Shown in pieces: positions 23,186-32,461 of a DNA stretch of 64,000 bases; positions within the stretch are counted from its first letter, which is position 1, and each line of letters opens with the position of its first letter. Made by a program: the position numbers and the translations under genes. The stretch lies in the NCBI RefSeq assembly GCF_037975245.1, contig NC_092569.1, forward strand, positions 35,775,668-35,839,667, given 5' to 3'. The notes under the pieces were generated by a model, which was given only the letters and a program-made list of their open reading frames with translations, ran no database searches and had not been told where the DNA came from. Origin of the DNA: Apostichopus japonicus. Its lineage: Eukaryota > Echinodermata > Holothuroidea > Aspidochirotida > Stichopodidae.

Positions 23186-23999
23186 ATCGGCCGGTAATCC
23201 ACTGGTATAATTTTCTCTACCTCATCTACCTCCACAACGTTGGCAATGGGGGAAACTATGCCTACATGGGTACCTTTGTACAATGTTACAGGATTCGAAG
23301 TACCATTTAATAGTCTAATAGGGACAGTCCTTCTAGAAGTATCAACTAAAGCACGTCCAACTATAACATGGCGGCTTTCAGGCACTCCTGGTTTAGTTTC
23401 CAGTAGGCCTGGCCCATTCCGCTTCCCCGGGGGCACTCCATATATCAATTCTAACACCCCTGACACCATAATCTCGCTCTCTGCAGGGATAAAGACTGCC
23501 TCAACCAGTGCTACCCTAATTGGCTGATCCAGCGGAGTCTCACAAAGAGGAACAGCTAAGCGGGTCCTACCAACAAACAATAGGGGTTCACCTCCCAATT
23601 GTATCAAACATTCATGTTCTCTTAAAAAGTCAATTCCAAGTAAACCAGGGGCAGTGATACTGGCAACTAGGACTTGCACTGGAATCTTCAGGGTGTGAAA
23701 TTTGAAAGTTAAATTACATTTACCTTTTACTTGGAGTGGCCTACCATCAACACCGGCAAAACTGGCTCCCGTCTCAGTAAGTGGAGCCAAATTACCTGCA
23801 GAGCATAAACGCTCCCATGTCTGAACACTAATGATGGTAGTGCCAGCGCCAGTATCTACTAAAAAAGGAATCTCGGTATTAGAGATACATATATTTGCAC
23901 ACAAAGCTCCCCCTGACTTGACCTTCTCCCCATTTCCATAACGTTGCAGGGCTTCAATTTGCTCAGTCGAGGGGCACCCCTCATCCCCGACTGACTCTA
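23125..23999 (-). CDS. pro: Retropepsin-like aspartic protease frame of the Ty3/gypsy element
   Basis: Open in the -1 frame relative to gag, directly downstream of the slippery site. It has no ATG of its own near the front, so translation should arrive by frameshift. The active-site motif FLVDTGAGTTIIS lies about 45 residues in, followed by a hydrophobic LLGIDFL motif that fits the second retropepsin signature. Retropepsin cleaves the Gag-Pol polyprotein. The frame ends at 23125 and overlaps the RT frame by roughly 100 bases, where another -1 step is needed. No canonical slippery heptamer was seen there, so the second shift may be a one-base indel, for example in the A-run near 23210, or an assembly error. 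Confidence 0.85.
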
Positions 24000-24006
24000 G
24001 TTTCCC
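23963..24006 (-). promoter_or_regulatory. -1 programmed ribosomal frameshift signal at the gag stop
   Basis: The gag frame ends TC G GGA AAC TAG. The heptamer GGGAAAC (24006-24000) is a canonical X XXY YYZ slippery site abutting the stop. After a 5-base spacer (TAGAG) comes a stem-loop: TCAGTCGGGG (23994-23985) can pair with CCCCTCGACTGA (23974-23963), giving 10 base pairs with one bulged T and a loop of about 10 bases. Slipping by -1 reads GGG AAA CTA GAG and enters the open protease frame. The signal is read directly; its activity is inferred. Confidence 0.85.
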
Positions 24007-24959
24007 GATCCCTGTCTACTTGGCTTAGAGGGACAGTACCGGCTAATGTGACCTAACTGCCCACACCTCCAACACTGCATGGGACCAGGCCCAGACCCAG
24101 TCAAAGGGGGTGGCGCTGGCGGACCTTGCTGAACAAATTGACTTAACCTAGCATTGTCCTCCAAAAGTTTTCCCAATTGTACTTCCAGCCTATCCAATCT
24201 TTCAGTAATTCCGCCAACCGCATCCGACGATGCCGAAACAGTATAGGCAGAACGCCGGGGTTTCATCACCCCCTCTGCCTGGTCAATAGCCTCCACCTCA
24301 AGGGCAAGATGCAGAGCATCTTCTATTGTCTTGGGTCTACCCCTTCGAACAACAATCCTAGCATCCCTGTCACGTAAAGCACCCAAAAAAGACTCTAGAG
24401 CTAACTCGTCATGTGCTCGCATATCAAGGCCGGGATAAGCCTCTATCACTTCCCGACGGATTGAAGAGCACAGCCCAGGTAAGGTCTCACCCTCTGCCCG
24501 TACTCTAGATCTTAATTTCGCCCTTCTAGCGCTAGTCAGGGCCGCTGTAGCAAAAAATCTAGAAAGTGCGTTTACAGTGGTCTCATAACTACCACGGTCT
24601 GTAGATGATAGTCCCATATATACCTCCTGGGCGTGCCCAGTTAACTTAGCTACCAGGAATTTTGATTTTTCTAATTCCGTCCACCCATTAATCTCCGCAC
24701 AGACTGTAAAATGGGTCAGGTAATGATCCCACTTTCTTTTCCCATCATAACTATCTGGCATAATAATAGGTTTACGGAACGAGTCACCTAAGGCAGTTGA
24801 ATTACAAACCCCTCTGCCTGGCGAAGTACCCCTATTATATAACCAATCCCTATCCCTGGTAAGATTAAATTGACAAACCTCAGCTTCTCTCTCCAGTGCC
24901 TCTATCTCGGCAATAAGCCTCTCCACAGAGTCCCCTTCGCTCTCTCGTCGTGCAGCCAT
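23997..24959 (-). CDS. gag: Gag polyprotein of the Ty3/gypsy element
   Basis: 320 residues from ATG 24959. The N-terminal half is helical capsid-like sequence with a retrotransposon-gag type core (KWDHYLTHFTVCAEINGW, then KSKFLVAKLTGHAQEVY, FFATAALTSARRAKLRSR). A short coiled-coil-like stretch (ITERLDRLEVQLGKLL) precedes a Pro-rich spacer and one CCHC zinc knuckle, CWRCGQLGHISRYC, near residue 295. Gag packages the element RNA into particles. Its last sense codons are GGA AAC directly before TAG, forming the slippery heptamer of the frameshift signal that gives access to protease. The frame is intact and fits a young copy. Confidence 0.95.
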   Translation of the reverse strand: MAARRESEGDSVERLIAEIEALEREAEVCQFNLTRDRDWLYNRGTSPGRGVCNSTALGDSFRKPIIMPDSYDGKRKWDHYLTHFTVCAEINGWTELEKSKFLVAKLTGHAQEVYMGLSSTDRGSYETTVNALSRFFATAALTSARRAKLRSRVRAEGETLPGLCSSIRREVIEAYPGLDMRAHDELALESFLGALRDRDARIVVRRGRPKTIEDALHLALEVEAIDQAEGVMKPRRSAYTVSASSDAVGGITERLDRLEVQLGKLLEDNARLSQFVQQGPPAPPPLTGSGPGPMQCWRCGQLGHISRYCPSKPSRQGSGN

Positions 24960-25106
24960 CTCGCCTCCTTCCAGAAACCAGGCTTACTTAAAGGTAAAGA
25001 AACTTGGTATGATATTAAATTGTCAAAATAAAAATAGCTCACAAATACCATGGGGCTTCAAAGCCCTGCCAGCAAACTTGAAATAGGGAGGTGGGGTGAC
25101 AAAAAT

Positions 25107-25125
25107 AATCCCACTTCTGACACCA
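25107..25125 (-). promoter_or_regulatory. Primer binding site, complementary to tRNA-Leu 3' end
   Basis: Five bases inside the 5' LTR, the minus strand reads TGGTGTCAGAAGTGGGATT. The plus strand therefore reads AATCCCACTTCTGACACCA, which is the 3' end plus CCA of animal tRNA-Leu (CAA-type, as I remember it). This is where reverse transcription would be primed. Confidence 0.85.
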
Positions 25126-25130
25126 ATTTC

Positions 25131-26118
25131 TGTAACACCCCTGTACCCAGGCCGAGCGGTAGCGTGGGAAATCAGGCAGCTGGAGGCCACCTGATGTCAG
25201 GGCAGGGGAAGGGGGGGAGGCGAAGACTTATGCTAGCAGGGCTTGAACCAAAACACAAAAAAAGAGAGAAGAATATAGTTAAAGAGAACTGGGTCTCAAA
25301 TCAACAATTTAATAGCTTAATTAACTTTAAACATACACTTAACAAAAATAAGGCAGTGACTTTCTGCCGTATACAAATATAAAAGCAAACAACGGGCAGA
25401 GATTAAGTTTAAATAAATAACAAATACACTACATACCAGGGCGTGGGCAGCACGGCTCTTAAGAATCACGAGAGTGAATACCCAACACGGGGCGCCAACG
25501 GCAGACTGAACTAATACTGCCTAATGTGGTCTCGCCCCGATTAACTTCTGCAATACCTCCGGGGAGAGCCCTAATTTGACCCTACCTCCGGAGTCTAAAA
25601 ATTCAACGAAGCCAACCAGGACGGGAACTTATTAGTTATACTATACAAAAGGAATGGCGCCCGTAGTCAGCCTTCACTCCCGGACCCGCTCTCTAAAATA
25701 AATCAACCTTGCCTTTAAAATAATACTTAACTGTAATTGCCGTGCTGCTCACCGCTGGTCTCCAGTTCTCTGCCCGAACTTCAACGAAATAAATTCAGTT
25801 TCCACAATACAAAATACATAAGAAAAACAACGTCTTAATTAAACAAGGTTAAGAGAGCAAGTGAAAGTAAAATAGATACACGCTAAACAGAACAACTCGT
25901 GTAATAAAAGAGCGAATGCCTGGAATGCTGGTGATGGCAGACGACGGGGAGAGCGAAAGAGACCTGCATAATAAGACAAAAGTAAATGGAATGGTGAATG
26001 AATGGACAACAAATCGCAGGGTAAATTATTCAAACAAAACGGGAAAACATATTCTTAGTAGCCCTGGGCGCGTTCGAAATACGGGGTACACGCATCCCGA
26101 ACAACCCAGGGCGTAACA
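25131..26118 (-). repeat. 5' LTR of the Ty3/gypsy element
   Basis: Upstream LTR in element orientation, 988 bp, the same length as its partner. It begins TGTTACGCCC (26118 side) and ends TGTTACA (25131 side). Two substitutions relative to the other LTR were seen. It should carry the promoter, but I could not assign a TATA box confidently. Confidence 0.95.
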
Positions 26119-26129
26119 CTATTGCTAAA

Positions 26130-26440
26130 TCCTACTCTACAGTATATAGTTTAGTAGAAGGAAAAAAAAGATCAGGAGGGACAATCAAGCCCCCAGCAAG
26201 GACCCTGAGGCAGAGAAATTACAAAAACACAAAAAATCATACCAGATTACAATGCTTAATGTACTCCTCCAAAGCATTCTTAAACCCATTCACACTACTT
26301 GCAATACAAATTTTTCATGCAAACCACTACATTCATTCACATCCCTATTAGAAAATAGTTTAAGACAATGACCTCTGATACAACTACTGTTGGCAAACCT
26401 GAAAGAGTCAGTGAAGGATAAATTGTCATTATATGTGTAG
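26130..26440 (-). pseudogene. LINE (CR1/Jockey-like) C-terminal remnant
   Basis: On the minus strand, broken frames read NSSCIRGHCLKLFSNRDV then FVLQVV and VNGFKNALEEYIK. This resembles the RGHxxKLFK ... FFxxRVVxxWNxLP ... SVNxFKxxLDxY end of CR1-like LINE proteins. Stops interrupt it. It begins right after the retrotransposon's right LTR, so the LTR element may have landed in or beside this LINE tail. Confidence 0.4.
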
Positions 26441-26444
26441 GCCT

Positions 26445-27665
26445 ACTCTATTACTTTAGGCCTAATGCTATAGTTTTGCGTCTGTGATCTAACCTTATAG
26501 AACCACGACTGTGATAACGTGCTTTTCGTTTGGATGAGGCGTAAAATCTACAAGTGGAAAGACAGGTTTTCAGCTAGTTTTCTATGCATTTCAGGTGTGA
26601 AGATAAACGTAAATGTCTGAGTCGCTTTCTTTGATCGCAACGAGCATAGTGTGCAAAGCTGCTATACTATTGTGTGTGGTGTTGTTCGTGTTTTGCGCAA
26701 CTGGTACGACATCTGGACCTATTTTGATGCTCATTGTTTATGTGTTACGTCACATATCAGCAGTTGGCCAACTCTCTCTTTATACGGCTCTTATCGGAAT
26801 AGCGCCATCAATTCTCTGTAAGTATTTGCAAAATTGATACGGTGCACCTGAGCGTGTTTACACGTGTATTGTATATACGTGTATTGTTTATGTTTTAATA
26901 GCCTGGAGGAGTGGGCGTGCCACAGTTCTTATCACAATCCTTATATCTCGGTCATGTTTCAACCAATTTCCAAAATTTTAGCCTCAAATGATAGGAAATA
27001 TTTTAGATAATTCTTCATTAACATAAAATGCACCAAATATGATATTCGCATACATTTTACGTTACGAAAGAGGATTATTCAAATTGCCATTGCAATAATA
27101 ACTCCGACTGTCCATATTGAAATATTATCTATTTTTAGAGTTGTTATTGTTTTTTCCTTTGTTTCTTTTCTTCTTTTTTGGGGTGTGATTTGTATATACA
27201 AGATATAAAGTAACCGAAGCAGTGAAAAAATTTAACGAAGAAAACTTTCAGTGAGCTAAGTGAGTATTATTAATGACAAAAAAAAACCGCTGGAATTCAA
27301 AAACATACCACCAAATTTCAATATCATAGAAGATTCTTGTTAACATTTTTAAATTGAAAGTTTGAATATTTCTATTCTCACTTGATATTCACAACGTTGT
27401 TTCATTCTTGGATTCAAAGGTGTTTAATGGGGTGATATCAAGGGAATATGACAGGGTTAAATGAATTTTGTGTACACAATGCACATTAATGTTGCTTCAC
27501 ATCATGGTCTTTTTAATAATAATGAACGACACTAAGAAGGTCTGTGTGTAATCTTATACAGATACAGACTATTAACAATATATTAATGAACCGTTTGATG
27601 ATAAGAATGATGATATTTAGGCCCAGTAAAAAAAAAGTCTTTGCCAAAATGACAATAACTATATT
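26445..27665. other. Non-coding stretch
   Basis: AT-rich; no supported gene. The frame at 26613-26837 has two hydrophobic stretches but no splice or family support. Confidence 0.35.
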
Positions 27666-27667
27666 GA

Positions 27668-27671
<4 letters not shown>

Positions 27672-27749
<78 letters not shown>

Positions 27750-27752
27750 ATC
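27672..27752. repeat. (TA)n microsatellite
   Basis: About 80 bases of nearly pure TA. Other (TA)n tracts in the window: 32408-32458, 34337-34372, 52836-52866, 57577-57612, 58110-58192, 58324-58345, 61391-61452. Long frames of alternating Tyr-Ile across them are artefacts. Confidence 0.95.
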
Positions 27753-27936
27753 CATTCATATATAAAGTAGCCACCAGCTCATTTGACTGTCGGTCGCAAG
27801 TGTTTGCCATTGCGTAAAACTTATCTGTCCACTGAGGCCGCATCGTAAAACAGATTCCAGAGGTGACGGTACAGTTTTTCACTCAACCGTGCCAGGGAGA
27901 TGGAAATGCGAAGCACAGCACAGTTTATACAAAGTG

Positions 27937-30000
27937 TAGAACTTGTTGTTACTATCCTACTGTGTTAGGCTCAATAGCTTAGTATTACAGCAACCTGTAA
28001 ACCACTAAGGGCCCCCCATCCGTACACACATTGCTCTCATCAATTTCTTCTCCAGAAGATGCTTTTTTTAGTGTAAACATTCGAAATGTTCGAATTGTCT
28101 ACACTGTTCATTTAAGATGATAAAAAAATGACATTTCCACTGTCCTGTATTCCTCCTACTTGCACATTGCCACTATACCTTCTACCTGACAAAGAAAGTG
28201 ATATAAATTACTCTTTTTTTTAATTCTTTCTTTGTTTTCTGAGAGAAAGAGGGACGCCTTGTAAGCCTACTTTATACTTCCATATGAAACAAATTGTCTC
28301 CTTAAACAGCTCAAGATAAACACTTCTATATAATAAAACATCAGATCTGGTATATTAATCATTATAATCATACTAGATGCTATTAATATTTTTCTCCGGC
28401 CGTCGTTCTACTGAAATAAATTTGTTTTCTGTAAAATGCGAGGTTATATCTCTGATAATTAAGTCATTACCCGGTATTCATAAATACGACCTTGAGAGAG
28501 CGAAATACCACCCGCAACTTAATAATATCCTTACAGTTTACCATTCACAATCTGAATAACTATATCGTTGTTATATATTCTTATATCGTTGCACGTATAT
28601 TGACCTACTATATACTGTATATACGTGCAGTTATCTATATATAGGGCGAACGAAGGATTTTGCGACCGTGGGTGTTAAAAATGTAGCTAATTTTGAGGAA
28701 GGTCTGATTATTTTAGTTGGGGGCACTTTAAAGTCGTTGTTTTGCTTTCCCTGTAACTCAAATATCATACTATCAACAACTGACCTTGGTATATGAAAAA
28801 AAAAGATATTATTCTAAAGATACATCAATTCCTTTGGAAAGATTTCTTATATTTATAGTTTTATTTTGTATGCATACATTTGGATTAAACTAAAACACAG
28901 GAGAGAATGTTCTGAAGACGATTTTTCGTAATGTCTGCCGAACTTATAACTTAACTTCACACTATATAAAACGAATCATTGTATATAACCAATCTTCTTG
29001 ATCGGACGAATCACTGTCATTTTCGTCAGTGTCCATGGAACGGCTTCCTAGTTTCCTCAAAGACCCCCCTCCCCCGCCACACACACACATCGTGTTCCAT
29101 CGAAGTTCTCGCTGTTTTGGACAGACCATGGCTTCTCTAATTCAGCAATGGTTATTTCAGTTTTATGAGAATCTTTTCATACTTTCAATATTGTGCAGAT
29201 TCTAACATCTACGCTTCCTGACTGAGTTTCATACTTCCCCACTGGATCTGTCCGCATACAGTCTATTGGGCAAAGTGACCCATTCCATGCTTGTTGATCC
29301 TGCTTGGCTATGTTTGGCAGTAGTCCTGTTAATGTAGTACACTTTAAATTTGGGACTCTTTTGATATGCCAAGGAAACAGAGAATGTGGACAGTCGTGGC
29401 AAAGGGTCATCTTTCTATCGAGGTTTCCATTTGTAGGTTCGCACTTTTCCAGCGAAGTAAGCCAAACGTTCTTTCCATCAGGTGCGAGTGCCTTACAGAG
29501 TAGAATTTGAGCAATCATTTCAGTAGGATCACCACATACCCGAACATTTCCGTTCATGTCGCTGCACTGTCGGTGCCAGTGCATCGATTTCATTATGAAG
29601 GGTGCACCTTCAGTTGTGTGTCTCCAAGGTGTTGCTAACGCAAAGCCGTCCAACGTCCTTATGCTTTTATGGAAAGTAGGAAACGCTTTCGCTTCGTCCA
29701 TACTAGCTTGTCTTCCATCTGGAGTATAAAGTGAGCCCTCGTGAGCTTTAAAACCATTCAATGCGTAAAACGTTCCATTCCAAGATTCTGGAATTGTTTC
29801 CGCTAGTAATTTTAACTGAAGAGCATTTAACATGACCATAATTACAACATCCGGTTGAATTCTTTCCGTGAATAAAGTTTCTTTAAAATAGCCAATTGCG
29901 TCCCCGAAGAAGTCGTTGTTGGCGCTCACTTTTTTGTCATTGTGGCATGTAATATTAACATGTTTATTATCATTCATTTCGTTCATACTAGCGCCTTCAA
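27937..30000. repeat. Segmental duplication, copy 1 (pairs with 61453-64000)
   Basis: From TAGAACTTGTTGTTACTATC (27937) through the NXPE-like 3' exon, the sequence recurs at 61453 onward in the same orientation. The offset is 33.5 kb at the start and 34.07 kb in the exon; the difference comes from extra sequence in copy 2 at about 61510-62065. Identity is high, with 6 amino-acid differences in the 220 shared residues compared. The true end is hidden by the window edge. Confidence 0.85.
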
Positions 30001-30936
30001 TTCTAAAATCCTGATAGATAAATCTTAAACTACCGACTCGAACTTCCTCCATACCCCAGCATCTCCACAGAATTGAATCTTGGAGACTGGTCTTCTCTGT
30101 CTTCCTGAGCGCCAGATCTACTAAAGATAAAAATATACCCCTCTCGGTTGATCTGCCAAGAACGACGATGGTCCTCGGCACTGATGACATCGAAGCTCTT
30201 ACGAGGTCATCTGTCGTGAATATATCAAAACTGCATCGCTTGGGTTGAAGCACCCAACCACTCCTCAACGTTCCACGTTCATCCCCAGCAAGGTCTCGTG
30301 TTACCCAGTCCCCCTCTGACCAGGATGGGTCGTATTGTTGGATAGACTGACAAGATGGAAGCTTGTCGGATTCTTCTCGTCTCTCGTTGTCACTTACTGC
30401 TGGTCCATCAATAAACAATTTAAATGGGCTTCCGGGAAGTTGTTTCTGGCTTGACCGAGACATTTCCTCGACATATAAATCAAAAATACCTGGCAGAGTT
30501 GGTATATAACTAAAATGTATTTCCAAGGTATCTGTTCTACTAACATTTGTGGGTGCTACAGCAAAGATATGCTTTTCTCCAACCGCCAAAACACTGAAGA
30601 AATACTTTTTATGAAAGGCTTCATTCATTGATGAATCAACTTGTATCGTAAGTTTGGCTTCGATTCCAACAGAAGCTCGTACAAGTCCGTCTCCAAAGAC
30701 TAAACATTTGCTTTTTGCACTCGTGCCCGTAACAATATGTGTATGTCTACGTATCGGTCCGACATTCGGTGTCGAAGAACACTTGGATTGGTTCCTCGAC
30801 AAGACGTTAGGCCTCTTCAATGCAAATGATGCATCATTGTCTTGTAGGAATGATAAATTGGCAAGGGGGATATTTGATCTCTTTCTAGTATCATCCTGTA
30901 TTTGTGTAGTAGGACTAGGACGTGACTCGGCTTGAT
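29177..30936 (-). CDS. NXPE-like exon 2 (Ig-like and PC-esterase-like domains)
   Basis: Preceded by a long pyrimidine tract and CAG (TTTTTTTTCAG at 30939-30937). Open for 586 codons to the TAA at 29177. It carries the whole luminal region. A conserved Cys set and the MHWH stretch near the end of the esterase-like domain suggest a folded, possibly catalytic domain, but the GRS replacement of GDS may weaken the oxyanion/catalytic geometry. Confidence 0.8.
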
Positions 30937-32406
30937 CTGAAAAAAAACAAGGTAAAGAGATGACAAAATTAGAAATTAAAAATGCACAGTTGATACTGTT
31001 TCAACAGAAGAGACATATGTCTACAGTAAAAGCGAAAAAAATTGAGATCAACACATCAAGCAAGGCTGAATCATGTATACTGTCCATATATGTATGAATT
31101 AAGAAAAGGACTAAACAAAGTTTTAAGAACGTTTAAACAAAAGCTTCTATGAATCCAATTGAAAATTGACAATTCATAATAATGGACGTTAAAATATGAA
31201 TGTAAGAGACTGACTTCGGTCAGCTTGCGGCTTTGATAAGCCAATGATGGCTTCTTCGCGAGTTCCTGCTAGCAGGAGGATCTAAAATACATACATACAT
31301 ACATCCATACACACATACATACAAACAAGAATACGAACAGATCATATCATAATCCAAAATTATTTATCAGTTTATATATACGGCGTGATATTTGTTTAGG
31401 ATGGGGCCGGGAAGTGGGGACGACCTCGTCCTACTGTCACTGGTTTTGCAACCTTTCGCTGTTCATTTTGTCCGTTGTCTGTTTAATCTAGGCCCCCTTT
31501 AAATCTTTGTTGGCTCTAGAGCAGGGATACCCATTGTCTTCCTTGATCTATTCATTCTGTTTTTTAACTGCTAAATCTTTTAATATCATGAGTAGGCCCT
31601 GCCAATGAAAGAACCCGATGAATTTGTATTGGAAATGAGGATTGTAAGGCTCGTTCAGTATATATGCTGTAGATACCACTATCTTTATTCAAACTGATGA
31701 TGGTATCTTCTGCAGCCTCCTTCAACAATTAAGTTTTAAATGTATTTCAGGTTTAAAGATAAATTTTGATAAGTCGCTGTCTTGTGAATTTAAAGGGTTC
31801 CTCTGTGCATTTGGATTGCTTAAATAGCATTCCTTGGAGACTTTTGGTTGAAGGTTTTAGTCAGTATACACTTTGTGGTATATCTTGAGTTATCGGTAAA
31901 CTCAATTTATGTATTATTGGAAACTGGTCCTTACAAAATTAATTGCAACTTGTATTCCTGTTAATAGTTTTAAACATGCGTTCTAATGACTTAGCGGGTA
32001 TTTCGAATGTAAATTTTGTCTACAACATTTTACTCCAGTCATCATGTAAGTCTTACTTTTAAATGGCATGAAACAAGGAGTATTGCAAGACAACTGTGAA
32101 ATGTTACAAATATATATTAACATTAATATCGTTACCTAAAGTGTATGTTCTTCCTGTTTCATTTGTATTGAGAACGTGCCACGGTTTCCTTGGCAACTGT
32201 TATATACTAAATATTATTTGCACAAAATGTAATTCTGCCGGACGGAACTGACATTTCTGTTGTGATGTTTGGTTGTGAGCAGTTTTTCATTTCATTTATT
32301 TATTCCCAATATAAATATAAATATTTATAAACAGGACATCAAAAGTGAGTATGTAACAAGGAAAAATTATTTGAAAATGTTAGTGTACAAAAAACAAAAA
32401 ACAATT

Positions 32407-32461
<55 letters not shown>

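Larger units (their letters stand above)
18757..26118 (-). mobile_element. Complete Ty3/gypsy LTR retrotransposon, 7.36 kb, very young
   Basis: Two 988-bp LTRs (18757-19744 and 25131-26118) bound gag, protease and pol on the minus strand. In element orientation each LTR starts TGTTACGCCC and ends GGTGTTACA. The host repeat CTAT flanks both sides (18753-18756 and 26119-26122). The LTR copies differ at only two bases that I could find (near 19354 and 19504), so insertion was recent. A tRNA-Leu primer site and a purine-rich tract lie at the expected inner edges. The integrase sits after RNase H, the Ty3/gypsy order, and there is no envelope-like frame. Gag stays in frame with its stop bypassed by a predicted -1 frameshift, but a second frame change lies between protease and reverse transcriptase. 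Confidence 0.95.

Noticed and set aside
29304-29510. Plus-strand 68-residue frame repeated at 63372-63578
   Set aside because: Antisense shadow of the NXPE-like exon; conserved only because the exon is duplicated.
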